A DNA stretch of 64,000 bases from Alphaproteobacteria bacterium. GTDB taxonomy: Bacteria > Pseudomonadota > Alphaproteobacteria > Micropepsales > Micropepsaceae. The stretch covers positions 62,001 through 126,000 of the forward strand of contig JAATGP010000020.1 in the NCBI GenBank assembly GCA_015654635.1. Direction: 5' to 3'. The position numbers were made by a program, and so were the translations under genes. Within the stretch, counting starts at the first letter, position 1. Each line of letters starts with the position of its first letter. Shown piece by piece: positions 37,394-45,871 of this stretch. The notes under the pieces were generated by a model. That model searched no databases. It was not told the DNA's origin and worked only from the letters and a program-made list of their open reading frames with translations.

Positions 37394-38412
37394 GCGGCCA
37401 ACGTGTCGGATTTTGGGGTGGCTGTGAGGGATGATGGCGGCAGCGGAATGTTATCGACGAAAATCACCCGTGTCGTGCCATCGTCTAGCCGTGAGACCGC
37501 CAAAGATACTTTTTTGCCGTTGCCATGTAGCGAGCTACTCCAGTCGTTCAACCGTTCCGGCTCGGGGACGGTGGCGGCGTAGGAGACGATATCCCAGATG
37601 GCGTCGTAGCCGTCCCTGGCGACGCAGTGGGCTGCAATATCGGCCCAAAGCGGCTCGCCGCAGAGCGTGTCATCTCGTAAGGACCATAGTCGCGCAAAAG
37701 CACTGTTGTAGTGCTTGAGGCGGCCATCGGGTCCGATGATGACTTCGCCATGGCACTGCGCAGCGGTCTCGTGGGTGTCACCGGCCACTTCTGCATCTGC
37801 CGGGTCGCAAGGGGGAGCTGTGGGAGCGGCAGCGGATAGCACAGCAGCAGTCATGGGAGATGGCTTACGCAGCAGCACGTGACCGCTGAGACGGTCTTGC
37901 GCGCGCAAGAAAAGCGCGTTGCCACCGGCGACGCGTAGGCCGCGCACGAAAATTTGCTGTAGATGAGACGTGCGGACCGATAGGGAGAAGCCAGAGCCAT
38001 GCTGCAACAGATCATTGATGGCAACAGCCAAAGGGGTGGCGTCGAGGCCCTTTAGGCACTCCTGCAACAGTGCGCTGCCGCCGCCGAAGCTCAGAGGATT
38101 GCGGGCTCTGGAGCGCAACACGACGATCATCTCGGGAAGGGAGTCCAGGATCGAATCCCGGAAGTGGCGTGCGAACTGAGCCCGGCGCAACACCGCCTGC
38201 ACACGGCTGCGGTAGTTGGAGCGCCGCCAGCGCTCGACGAGTGCCCAGGTCGAGCAGGCCAAGGCCAGCAACAATGAGGTCACGACGATGGTCGCCAAGC
38301 CAAACATACCCAAACGATGACTGGCCACGGCAAAGAACTGCTCGGACAGTGCCATGCAAAACCGCGTTAGAGCGGAGAAGATGTCGCCGATGGTTGCGAG
38401 AACCGTATGCAT
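37390..38412 (-). CDS. Membrane-anchored PAS protein lacking a kinase domain
   Basis: 340 residues with one transmembrane helix near residues 36-58 (GLATIVVTSLLLALACSTWA) followed by basic residues, then a long cytoplasmic part with a PAS domain at about 217-325 (GEVIIGPDGRLKHYNSAFAR). The earlier stretch FRDSILDSLPEMIVVLRSRA may be a second, degenerate PAS. The PAS resembles those preceding HisKA domains in alphaproteobacterial kinases, but the protein ends right after it: no H-box or ATPase. It may be a truncated kinase or a true sensor that works through a partner. Translationally coupled to the quinone reductase. Confidence 0.7.
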   Translation of the reverse strand: MHTVLATIGDIFSALTRFCMALSEQFFAVASHRLGMFGLATIVVTSLLLALACSTWALVERWRRSNYRSRVQAVLRRAQFARHFRDSILDSLPEMIVVLRSRARNPLSFGGGSALLQECLKGLDATPLAVAINDLLQHGSGFSLSVRTSHLQQIFVRGLRVAGGNALFLRAQDRLSGHVLLRKPSPMTAAVLSAAAPTAPPCDPADAEVAGDTHETAAQCHGEVIIGPDGRLKHYNSAFARLWSLRDDTLCGEPLWADIAAHCVARDGYDAIWDIVSYAATVPEPERLNDWSSSLHGNGKKVSLAVSRLDDGTTRVIFVDNIPLPPSSLTATPKSDTLAA

Positions 38413-38477
38413 AACGAACCTGTTCTGCTAGATGCGTTAACCATACGATAATCTATCGTCATGGTTGTGTGGTAGGG

Positions 38478-38537
38478 CCGGAAACTACCCATCTGTTGCA
38501 TGCGAGTACACCAAAGGGTGGTGTGGGTAGTTTCCGG
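38478..38537. repeat. Long inverted repeat between the PAS and CheB-like genes
   Basis: CCGGAAACTACCCA (38478-38491) and its perfect complement TGGGTAGTTTCCGG (38524-38537), separated by 32 bases that hold a CACC/GGTG mini-stem. Located in the 236-base divergent intergenic region. It could be a twin operator or a structured leader; no U tract follows. Confidence 0.75.
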
Positions 38538-38648
38538 AGCTGCATCGACACGCTCTGAGCGGGTAATGTCTCCCGGCGGTCGAATACAGCGTGCCGGATA
38601 GCGCTCTATAGCGGCTGTGGTTCGGCGCGGTGAAACGTAGGTGGTGAT

Positions 38649-39281
38649 TTGACAGACAAGAAGGACCGTGCAGCCCGGGGCTTTCCGGTGGTTTGTGTGG
38701 GTGGCTCGGCCGGTGGTCTGGACGCCTATCAAAGGCTGCTGCGGCATCTGCCGCCGGATATGGGTGTGGCGATCGTCATCGTCAATCACTTGCGGACGGT
38801 TGCCACCCATTTGGCCGATATTCTACCGGCATGCACCACGATGCCGGTCGAACTGATAACCGAGAAGCTGCAGATTGAACCCAACCACGTCTTCATCATT
38901 CCCGCGCAGCGCGACTTGCACGTTGAAGATGGCGCGTTCCGCTTGGCGCCGATCTCTAAGCCCAGAGGCTGGCCCGATGTGATTACGGTGTTTCTACGCT
39001 CGCTCGCCCAGAATTGGGACGGCCGGGTCGTGGCCGTCATTGTCTCCGGTTATGATGGCGACGGCGCCGCCGCGCTGCGCGGCATTCGCGATGTCGGCGG
39101 CATCGTCATTGCGCAAAAACTGGAAACCGCCGCCATACCCGATATGCCGGAGAGTGCGATCGAAAGCGGCTGCGTGAATTTTGTGCTGTCGCCCGAAGAC
39201 ATCGCGCGCAAAATTGTGGAGATCGCTAGCACGGATAGTCAGACGATAGGTCGCAGGCATCTTCCCCGACACATGGTGTGA
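38649..39281 (+). CDS. Stand-alone CheB-type methylesterase domain protein
   Basis: 210 residues comprising only the esterase fold. Ser in VCVGGSAGGLDAYQRLL, His in VIVNHLRTV and Asp in VSGYDGDGAAALRG, so the catalytic triad is intact. No receiver domain precedes it. Such domains usually occur at the start of large CheB-CheR-PAS hybrid kinases. Begins with TTG (MTDKKDRAARGFPVV) preceded by AGGTGG. Divergent from the membrane PAS gene. Possibly a constitutive esterase; target unknown. Confidence 0.75.
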   Translation: MTDKKDRAARGFPVVCVGGSAGGLDAYQRLLRHLPPDMGVAIVIVNHLRTVATHLADILPACTTMPVELITEKLQIEPNHVFIIPAQRDLHVEDGAFRLAPISKPRGWPDVITVFLRSLAQNWDGRVVAVIVSGYDGDGAAALRGIRDVGGIVIAQKLETAAIPDMPESAIESGCVNFVLSPEDIARKIVEIASTDSQTIGRRHLPRHMV

Positions 39282-39333
39282 TGCGCCAGGTTGGGCAACG
39301 CCCCCCAGGCAAGTGCGCGCCAGAGAATCTGCT

Positions 39334-40623
39334 ATGAAGCGCGGCGGCTTACCGGCGACAACGGCGATGACGGATTCTCTTGGCGCATTGATTGAGCATT
39401 GGCGCGGCGACGAAGGCGGCAGCTACCAAAGTTGGTTTCTATGGGAAGAGCGGATTAAGAATTTCCGTTCCATCCGCCGCGGTATCCAACAGGTTGTGGC
39501 TTTGATTGCGGCGGGGACGTTTGGAAACGCCTACCGTGGCTCCGCGCTCGAAACCGTCGTCAGTTCGATTGCGGAACAGCGGCAGATTTTTAAGGGCGCC
39601 GACCATCCGTTTCTTTGGAAGCCCAAGCTCAGAATCCCGGATATTTATGAGAATGTAGAAAATCAGCGCGCCTTTGGCATTTTGCTGGATACCTGTCTTT
39701 GCTGCGACGGTGAGCAGCAGATCATCGAGGCGATCCGCCATATAGACGCAAAGGCGATCAAGGGATTGGGACCTGCCGTCGCAAATCTCCTGTACTTTCT
39801 GCACCCAACCTTGGTACCGCCCTTCAACACCGCCATCGTCAACGGCTATAATGCGATCACGGGCAGCAAGGTGAAGCTCGGGCGCTGGCAGGAATTTCTG
39901 GCAATGCGGCAGGGTATCCTTGCTTTGAATCACACCCACCGCCAATTGCTGTCCAACGATTTGGGGGCGATTGGCGGCTTTCTCTTTGACGTGGGCAGCG
40001 GGCGCTATGCCGCGCCCCCACTCGGTGATGAACCCGCAGTGATCGCCACATGGCGTGCCAACTTAGAGCGGACGCAGGCCGAGAGCGCCGCGGCGACCGC
40101 GCTTCGTGCCAGAAGAACGGATCAGGATCATACGCATACGGAAATACAGGGCTGGTTGCGCGATCTCGGAATTGCCCTTGGGTATGATGTCTGGATTGCC
40201 GCAAACGATCAGAATAGGGCCTACAACAATGGCAAGCTCGGTGACGGCTGTTTGCGGGCACTTCCAACCGGCTTGTCCAGTGCGGTAAAATTGATCGATG
40301 TTATTTGGCTCGACAGGATGGCTGGGCACTTCATTGCGGCATATGAAGTGGAGCACACAACATCGATCTATTCCGGCATTGTGCGCCTGCTCGATTTGGC
40401 GATTGGGGGCGATTGCCAAGCCCTTGAAGGATTGTTCCTCGTTGCGCCGGATGATCGCGAGCAGCAGGTGCGAGAGCAATTGAGCCGCCCTGCCTTTAGC
40501 AGGGTCGCGGATTTGAAGGTTCGCTATCTTCCTTATTGCGAGCTGGAAGCCAACCGCAGTGCCATCCTCCGCTTCGGTCAAGGCATGAAGCCTATCCAGG
40601 CAATCTCGCGTCTGTTGCGTTAG
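39334..40623 (+). CDS. Predicted nuclease: HhH-like region plus PD-(D/E)XK-type domain
   Basis: 429 residues, no named family that I can assign with certainty. Residues about 138-172 resemble a helix-hairpin-helix of DNA-binding proteins (KAIKGLGPAVANLLYFLHP). The C-terminal 170 residues resemble a predicted restriction-endonuclease-like domain known from many orphan proteins: D322 in KLIDVIWLD and E338/E340 in AAYEVEHTTSIYSGIVRLLD fit a D-(x)n-ExE site, followed by LEGLFLVAPDDREQQV. No methyltransferase or helicase gene is adjacent, so this is not a complete restriction system. Start uncertain (GTG 39313, ATG 39334, ATG 39367). Slightly different style from the neighbours; transfer is possible but not shown. 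Confidence 0.6.
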   Translation: MKRGGLPATTAMTDSLGALIEHWRGDEGGSYQSWFLWEERIKNFRSIRRGIQQVVALIAAGTFGNAYRGSALETVVSSIAEQRQIFKGADHPFLWKPKLRIPDIYENVENQRAFGILLDTCLCCDGEQQIIEAIRHIDAKAIKGLGPAVANLLYFLHPTLVPPFNTAIVNGYNAITGSKVKLGRWQEFLAMRQGILALNHTHRQLLSNDLGAIGGFLFDVGSGRYAAPPLGDEPAVIATWRANLERTQAESAAATALRARRTDQDHTHTEIQGWLRDLGIALGYDVWIAANDQNRAYNNGKLGDGCLRALPTGLSSAVKLIDVIWLDRMAGHFIAAYEVEHTTSIYSGIVRLLDLAIGGDCQALEGLFLVAPDDREQQVREQLSRPAFSRVADLKVRYLPYCELEANRSAILRFGQGMKPIQAISRLLR

Positions 40624-40699
40624 CCGCAGGCGAGAAAGGGGTGGCAGTATCTTTGGTGCGGCTGTGCTAACAGGGCGCCGAAATCTCACGCCAGATGCC

Positions 40700-41803
40700 A
40701 TGCCCGTTCTCTCTTACATCCGCCGCCTGACCGCAGTGTTCCCGCCGCTCGAAGGGGCGCGGGTGGTCGATGAAGCCGAATGTGTCTGTTCGGTGCTCCT
40801 TGCCATTGCGCTAGCTCATGGCATAGGGGCGGAAAATATCTCCTGGGCGGCCTTTGCCGGCTACATGGTGATGCGCGGCCATGTGCGCGACAGCCTGTTG
40901 CGGGGCTCGCTGCGTATCCTGGGCACCGGTGTTGGGGTCGGGCTGGCGGTGCTGATTATTCCAACCGTGGTGCATTCGGTGCTGCTATCCTCGCTCGCCA
41001 TAGCGCTGGTTGGCGGTATATCCCTCTATTATGCGCTGACCGGGCGACGGTCTTATGCCTGGCTTTTTGTGGCGCTCACCTTCGGTATGATCCTGATGGA
41101 CAAGCTGGAGGCGCCCCGGCACAGCATTGCTGTGTTTGCTGCGACGCGCATGCTGGAAGTGGCGGCCGGAACCTTTGCTTGTGTCTTCGTCAGCGCGCTG
41201 TCCAATCTTACGGCGCGGCGGCGCTGGCCCGGCAAGCGCATGGCCCAAGCCAAAGCGGTCGGATGGCATCCCCATGCTTTGCGTCACGCCGCCCAAGGGG
41301 CCGCCGCGTTGGCCATTTTGCCCTGGCTCGGCGTCTGGTGGGGTGCACCGCAACTCGGCCAGAGCGCCATCTCCATTGTTGCTGTGATGCTGGTACCGGT
41401 GTCGAGCCTGGGAACGAGCGGTTTTGCTCCCGTCAGCCGCAAGCTGGCACTGCGCGTCGCAGGTTGCCTGGCTGGGGCAGGGCTGGCGGGAGCGGTGCTT
41501 TTTGCCGCCCACCATAGCGCAACGCTTCTTCTTCTTGGTACGGCGATCGGTGTGATCATTGGGCGCCATATCGAAAATGGCAGCCACAATCTGGCCTATA
41601 TAGGCACGCAGTTCACGCTGGCCATTTTGGTGACGCTGGTACCAGACAGCTATGCTGACGCTGCCATCGCACCAGCCTTCGACCGGCTCTACGGCATCCT
41701 GATCGGTATGGCGGTATTGGAACCGGTGCTGGCGGTATGGCACCTCGTGGGCAAGGGGCGCGCCGCCCTTGCCACCTCTGCCGAAGACGGCGCCAGTGAA
41801 TAG
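40700..41803 (+). CDS. FUSC-like integral membrane protein
   Basis: 367 residues with two blocks of hydrophobic helices, about residues 35-170 (TVVHSVLLSSLAIALVGGIS, IAVFAATRMLEVAAGTFACV) and 205-345 (AAALAILPWLGVWWGAPQLG, LAGAGLAGAVLFAA), separated by a basic cytosolic linker (TARRRWPGKR). This layout and RMLEVAAGT-type motif fit the FUSC/aromatic-acid exporter superfamily, though it is shorter than AaeB-like members. Substrate unknown. ATG chosen over an upstream GTG. Confidence 0.65.
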   Translation: MPVLSYIRRLTAVFPPLEGARVVDEAECVCSVLLAIALAHGIGAENISWAAFAGYMVMRGHVRDSLLRGSLRILGTGVGVGLAVLIIPTVVHSVLLSSLAIALVGGISLYYALTGRRSYAWLFVALTFGMILMDKLEAPRHSIAVFAATRMLEVAAGTFACVFVSALSNLTARRRWPGKRMAQAKAVGWHPHALRHAAQGAAALAILPWLGVWWGAPQLGQSAISIVAVMLVPVSSLGTSGFAPVSRKLALRVAGCLAGAGLAGAVLFAAHHSATLLLLGTAIGVIIGRHIENGSHNLAYIGTQFTLAILVTLVPDSYADAAIAPAFDRLYGILIGMAVLEPVLAVWHLVGKGRAALATSAEDGASE

Positions 41804-41884
41804 CCGCCTGTTCTTGAGGGCTATGTCTGTTCGTCGCATCACAGTGGTGTTAGGACAAATGCCTCACCCCGCCGGAGCTCTGTC

Positions 41885-43009
41885 ATGCGTTCGCCCATCG
41901 AACCCTTTCACGCCATGCAAATCAGCCGTCTGGCCCATCGGCTGAAGGCTGAGGGGCGCTCGATTCTGCACATGGAATTCGGCCAGCCCTCCACGGGCGC
42001 GCCCGCCAAAGCCATTGCGCTCGCCCACCAGGTGCTTGACAGCGATCCGATGGGCTATTGGGATAGCCCGTATCTCGCCGAAGCCTTGGCAAAGCTTTAT
42101 CAGCGCCGCTATGGCGTCGATATCGATCCGGCACGTTTTATTCTGACCTGCGGCGCGAGCCCTGCGCTGGTGACGGCGCTGGCTGCCAATTTTGCACCCG
42201 GTGAGCGCGTGGTGACGGCGCGGCCGGGCTATGTCGCTTATCGCAACACGCTGAAGGCATTGCATTTGGAGCCGGTCGAGGTCGCCTGCGGGCCAGCGAC
42301 GCGCTATCAGCTATCGGCGCAGCATTTGGAAACAGCGGAGGCGCCCGCGGGCGTGATTGTGGCGAGTCCGGCCAATCCCACCGGCACCATCATCCCGCGC
42401 GATGAGTTGGCGCGCATTGCCGCTGTCTGCCGGGCCCGGAATATCACGGTGATCTCGGACGAGATTTATCATGGTCTTTCCTATGTCGAGCCTGCTGCCA
42501 GCTTGCTGGAATTCGAGCCACGCAGCTATGTGATCGGCAGCTTTTCCAAATATTTCTCGATGGTGGCGTGGCGGCTCGGCTGGCTTCTGGTGCCGGAGGG
42601 TGAAGAGGATCGCGTTCGCGCTTTCTCGGCGAATATGTTTCTGACCGCGCCTTCACTCAGCCAGCATATGGGTGTGGCCGCGTTGGACGCCGAAGAAGAA
42701 ATGGAAGCGCATGTGCGCGTCTACCGGCGCAATCGCGATCTTCTCCTGGAAGCGCTGCCGAAGCTGGGCCTGGCGAAAATCGCGCCGCCGGATGGGGCAT
42801 TTTATATCTATGCCGATGTTCGCCATCTGACCGACGACAGCATGGCGTTTTGTAAGCGCTTGTTGCTTGACACCGGCATTGCTGCGGCGCCCGGCATCGA
42901 TTTTGATCCCGTCGATGGGCGGCATTTTATCCGCTTCAGTTTCGCAGTCTCGACGGCGGAAGTAGAAGAAGCCATCCTGCGGCTGACGCGCTGGTTTGCC
43001 AAAGAATAG
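41885..43009 (+). CDS. PLP-dependent aminotransferase, class I/II
   Basis: 374 residues, fold type I. Core motifs: FGQPSTGAP, GASPALVTAL, ASPANPTGTIIP, VISDEIYHGLSY, and the PLP-lysine region SFSKYFSMVAWRLGW, closing with FIRFSFAVS. Similar to aspartate/aromatic aminotransferases of the AspC-like groups. It has no linked pathway gene, so substrate cannot be stated. The downstream molbindin gene converges within 7 bases. Confidence 0.88.
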   Translation: MRSPIEPFHAMQISRLAHRLKAEGRSILHMEFGQPSTGAPAKAIALAHQVLDSDPMGYWDSPYLAEALAKLYQRRYGVDIDPARFILTCGASPALVTALAANFAPGERVVTARPGYVAYRNTLKALHLEPVEVACGPATRYQLSAQHLETAEAPAGVIVASPANPTGTIIPRDELARIAAVCRARNITVISDEIYHGLSYVEPAASLLEFEPRSYVIGSFSKYFSMVAWRLGWLLVPEGEEDRVRAFSANMFLTAPSLSQHMGVAALDAEEEMEAHVRVYRRNRDLLLEALPKLGLAKIAPPDGAFYIYADVRHLTDDSMAFCKRLLLDTGIAAAPGIDFDPVDGRHFIRFSFAVSTAEVEEAILRLTRWFAKE

Positions 43010-43015
43010 TCCGCG

Positions 43016-43222
43016 CTATTTCGCGATCATCACGTCAGAGGCTTTGACCACCGCGAGAGCCTCGTCACCAACCGTGAGGCCGAGATCGTCGACAGCTTCG
43101 TTGGTAATGGCAGCAGTGATGATCTTGCCGCCGCCCAAATCGATGCGCACATGCGCCGTCGTCTGGCCCTTTACGACTTCCACGATTTTGCCTGGGAATT
43201 GGTTGCGGGCACTGATCTTCAT
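43016..43222 (-). CDS. Molbindin (Mop/TOBE domain protein)
   Basis: 68 residues, one complete Mop fold: MKISARNQFPGKIVEVVKGQ, then HVRIDLGGGKIITAAIT and an ending VVKASDVMIAK. Family members bind molybdate oxyanions as oligomers and act in storage or homeostasis. It is the gene next to nifA, which suits a molybdenum reserve for FeMo-cofactor. A CTTGGC-TG-GCCAAG dyad lies 11 bases upstream of its start. Confidence 0.9.
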   Translation of the reverse strand: MKISARNQFPGKIVEVVKGQTTAHVRIDLGGGKIITAAITNEAVDDLGLTVGDEALAVVKASDVMIAK

Positions 43223-43232
43223 GGGTTCGGTC

Positions 43233-43246
43233 CTTGGCTGGCCAAG
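43233..43246. promoter_or_regulatory. Dyad CTTGGC-TG-GCCAAG between molbindin and nifA genes
   Basis: Perfect 6-bp inverted repeat just upstream of the molbindin start. The remaining 240 bases up to nifA show no exact sigma-54 promoter, TGT-N10-ACA or FNR-type box, so how nifA is transcribed is not evident. Confidence 0.3.
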
Positions 43247-43492
43247 TCACCATGCCAGAGTTTGGCGCGCCGCGGCAACAATACTGACGCCGGGGAATTA
43301 GGCGGCAGTTCGCTCAATGTCTGTGCAATGAGCGCGCCTCGACTGCCACCGCGGCAATAAATCATGCTTACCCATTGGATTTGCAGACCGTGCCACAGGG
43401 CCAAGCTCTAGGAAAAGCGGGGCCGTCTCGGGCAAAATGGCTATAACGAGAAAAGGTCAGGGGGAGATCGCGGGATCGGTGCAGGAGCGATC

Positions 43493-45172
43493 ATGAATGC
43501 GGTCGGCATAGATCGAGGCCAGCAGGACTTGATGACAGCCCGTAATCGGGCCGAGATGGCGCTCGGCGGCATTTACGAAATCTCGAAGTTGCTGGCATCT
43601 CCCAACCGGTTGGAGCCGACGCTATCCGGCGTGCTCGCGCTGCTTTCCAGCTTCCTCGATATGCGCCACGGTCTCATCGCGCTTTTAACGGCCGAGGGCC
43701 AAGCGGAACTGGTGGTGGGCTCGGGCTGGACCGAGGCCAATGCACGCCTCTTTTTCGACCGCCTGCCGGAGCGCGCCATCGGTCAGATCGTGGTCACGCG
43801 GATGCCGCTGGTGGTGCCCGACGTGGCCCGCGATGCCTTATTTTCGAATATCGACCGCGACACCTTCGGTGAGCTTGCGGGTGAAGACGTCACCTTCATC
43901 GGTGTGCCCATCAAACAAGGCGACACCGTGCTCGGCACGCTGACGATAGATCGGGTGCACTCGAACGAGCGGCCGGTGCCATTTGATAGCGATGTGCGTT
44001 TCCTCACCATGGTGGCCAATCTCTTGGGACAGGCGCTGCGCCTGCACAAGGTGGTGGCGCAGGATCGCGAACGCTTGCTCGCCGATCAGTCTCGCCTCGC
44101 GAAGGAACGCGAAGAGGCGTTGGGGGGGCATGGCGCCGTCACCGTCAAGGGCATTATCGGCCACAGCCAAGCGCTGCAGACCGTGCTGGATAAGGTCAAG
44201 CGCGTCGCCAAAAGCAATTCGGCGATCATGCTGCGCGGCGAAACCGGCACCGGCAAGGAGATGATCGCCAATGCGGTGCACCAGCTGTCGCCGCGCAAGG
44301 CAGGGCCTTTCATCAAACTGAACTGCGCCGCCTTGCCTGAAAGCGTGCTGGAATCCGAACTTTTCGGGCATGAAAAAGGCGCCTTCACGGGCGCCGTGAA
44401 TCTGCGCAAAGGCCGTTTCGAGCTGGCCCATGGCGGCACTTTATTTCTCGATGAGATCGGCGAGATTTCCGGCTCTTTTCAGGCCAAGCTTTTGCGCGTG
44501 CTGCAGGAAGGCGAGTTCGAACGTGTCGGCGGCAGCCGCACGATCAAGGTCGATGTGCGCCTCGTCTGTGCTACCAATCGCGATTTGGAAGCCGAAGTGG
44601 CCAAAGGTGCTTTCCGTGCCGATCTTTATTTCCGCCTTGCGGTGGTGCCGATTTTCCTGCCCGCCTTGCGCGACCGCCGCGAAGACATCGCACCTTTGGC
44701 ACAAGAGTTTCTCACCCGCTTCAATCAGGAGCACGGCACGCACCTGGCGCTCAATGGGGCCGCGGTCGCCATGCTGCAATCCTGCTACTTCCCGGGCAAT
44801 GTGCGCGAGTTGGAAAACTGCATTCGCCATACCGCCACATTGGCGCGGTCCAAAAATCTTGGCGATGCAGATTTTCCCTGCCAAAACGATGGCTGTCTAT
44901 CCGCGATGTTATGGAAAGGGGCACGTGCCGAGCCGCCGCGGTCTCCAGGTGGTCTTGGAACACAACACGGGATTGTCAGCGTCACTCCCCATCATGCCGC
45001 AGCGGCGCCTGAACCTCAGGGAGCAGACATCGATCTTGACAAAGATAAGCTCGTCGATGCCATGGAACGATCCGGTTGGGTCCAGGCCAAGGCCGCGCGC
45101 ATTCTGGGGGTGACGCCACGCCAGATCGGTTATGCCTTGCGCAAGCAAGGCATTGCGCTCAAGAAGTTTTAG
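43493..45172 (+). CDS. nifA: Nitrogen fixation activator NifA
   Basis: Sigma-54-dependent activator of 559 residues. N-terminal GAF domain (residues 25-185); AAA+ domain with Walker [26 protein letters not shown] (GAFTGA loop contacts sigma-54) and [11 protein letters not shown]; interdomain linker; C-terminal helix-turn-helix ([20 protein letters not shown]). Cysteines 431, 443, 463 and 468 follow C-X11-C-X19-C-X4-C exactly, the motif of oxygen-sensitive NifA in alphaproteobacteria. RBS CAGGAG. Followed 2 bases later by nifQ. Its targets are the TGT-N10-ACA sites seen in this window. Confidence 0.97.
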   Translation: MNAVGIDRGQQDLMTARNRAEMALGGIYEISKLLASPNRLEPTLSGVLALLSSFLDMRHGLIALLTAEGQAELVVGSGWTEANARLFFDRLPERAIGQIVVTRMPLVVPDVARDALFSNIDRDTFGELAGEDVTFIGVPIKQGDTVLGTLTIDRVHSNERPVPFDSDVRFLTMVANLLGQALRLHKVVAQDRERLLADQSRLAKEREEALGGHGAVTVKGIIGHSQALQTVLDKVKRVAKSNSAIMLRGETGTGKEMIANAVHQLSPRKAGPFIKLNCAALPESVLESELFGHEKGAFTGAVNLRKGRFELAHGGTLFLDEIGEISGSFQAKLLRVLQEGEFERVGGSRTIKVDVRLVCATNRDLEAEVAKGAFRADLYFRLAVVPIFLPALRDRREDIAPLAQEFLTRFNQEHGTHLALNGAAVAMLQSCYFPGNVRELENCIRHTATLARSKNLGDADFPCQNDGCLSAMLWKGARAEPPRSPGGLGTQHGIVSVTPHHAAAAPEPQGADIDLDKDKLVDAMERSGWVQAKAARILGVTPRQIGYALRKQGIALKKF

Positions 45173-45174
45173 CC

Positions 45175-45756
45175 ATGACTGCTGATGAGACCTATGCTTG
45201 GCTGATGGGAGAGGATGAGGCTTCTTTTGACAAGCATGTGTTGGCCTCGATCCTGGCATTGTCGCTGGCAGAAGGCGGCGCAGTTGCGGAAAACGCCGGC
45301 TATACGGGTATGCCGGAGGTTCTGACGGCCTTCTTCCCCCTTGCCAAGGCAAAGCTCGCGGCATCGGGGCCTTTGGTGCGAGGTGCTGACGAAGCTTCAC
45401 TCCTCGTTCTTCTGACCGGGCATGTATCGACGGGATCGGCCTATGAAATTTTGCTCGCCGGGATGGTGGCGCGGCGGGCGCAGCACCCCAATCATCTCTG
45501 GCAGGATCTGGGCTTGCGTCATCGCGGCGAGTTGAGCGCGCTGATGGCAGAGCATTTTACCCCTTTGGCTAGGCGTAATCGCAGCGATATGAAGTGGAAG
45601 AAATTCTTCTTTCGCACTATCTGCCGCGAGGGAGAATACACGCTATGCACCGCGCCCAGCTGCGGCGAATGCTGCGATTTCGACCATTGTTTCAGCGAAG
45701 AGACGGGGGAGTCGCTTCTGGCTCATCTCAGACGCGACAGCGAAAGGGCCGTGTAG
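45175..45756 (+). CDS. nifQ: NifQ, molybdenum donor for FeMo-cofactor
   Basis: 193 residues. C-terminal metal site C-X4-C-X2-C-X5-C is exact (CTAPSCGECCDFDHC), the site of the [Mo-3Fe-4S] cluster in characterised NifQ. Preceding segment KWKKFFFRTICREGEYTLC is typical. Start is the ATG 2 bases after the nifA stop; the longer frame lies inside nifA. Co-transcribed with nifA, an uncommon pairing that may keep NifQ expressed independently of the sigma-54 promoters. Confidence 0.94.
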   Translation: MTADETYAWLMGEDEASFDKHVLASILALSLAEGGAVAENAGYTGMPEVLTAFFPLAKAKLAASGPLVRGADEASLLVLLTGHVSTGSAYEILLAGMVARRAQHPNHLWQDLGLRHRGELSALMAEHFTPLARRNRSDMKWKKFFFRTICREGEYTLCTAPSCGECCDFDHCFSEETGESLLAHLRRDSERAV

Positions 45757-45773
45757 GCGGATTGTCGGGGTTT

Positions 45774-45789
45774 TGTCGGCTTTGCGACA
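45774..45789. promoter_or_regulatory. NifA upstream activator site of nifS
   Basis: Exact TGT-N10-ACA (TGTCGGCTTTGCGACA). It lies only about 33 bases before the -24 element, closer than usual. Confidence 0.75.
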
Positions 45790-45821
45790 GTGCGGAAGAT
45801 GGGATTTCCGCTTAAACCGAC

Positions 45822-45837
45822 TGGCACCAAAGTTGCT
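45822..45837 (+). promoter_or_regulatory. Sigma-54 promoter of nifS-draT-draG
   Basis: TGGCAC-N5-TTGCT, exact -24/-12 consensus, 34 bases before the nifS ATG. Confidence 0.85.
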
Positions 45838-45871
45838 GGCCTCGGAGGGACGGTTTTTGCCGGAGCCTGCC

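Noticed and set aside
39313..40623. Complete restriction-modification system around the predicted nuclease
   Set aside because: No methyltransferase, specificity subunit or helicase gene is adjacent; neighbours are a CheB-like esterase and a FUSC-like membrane protein.
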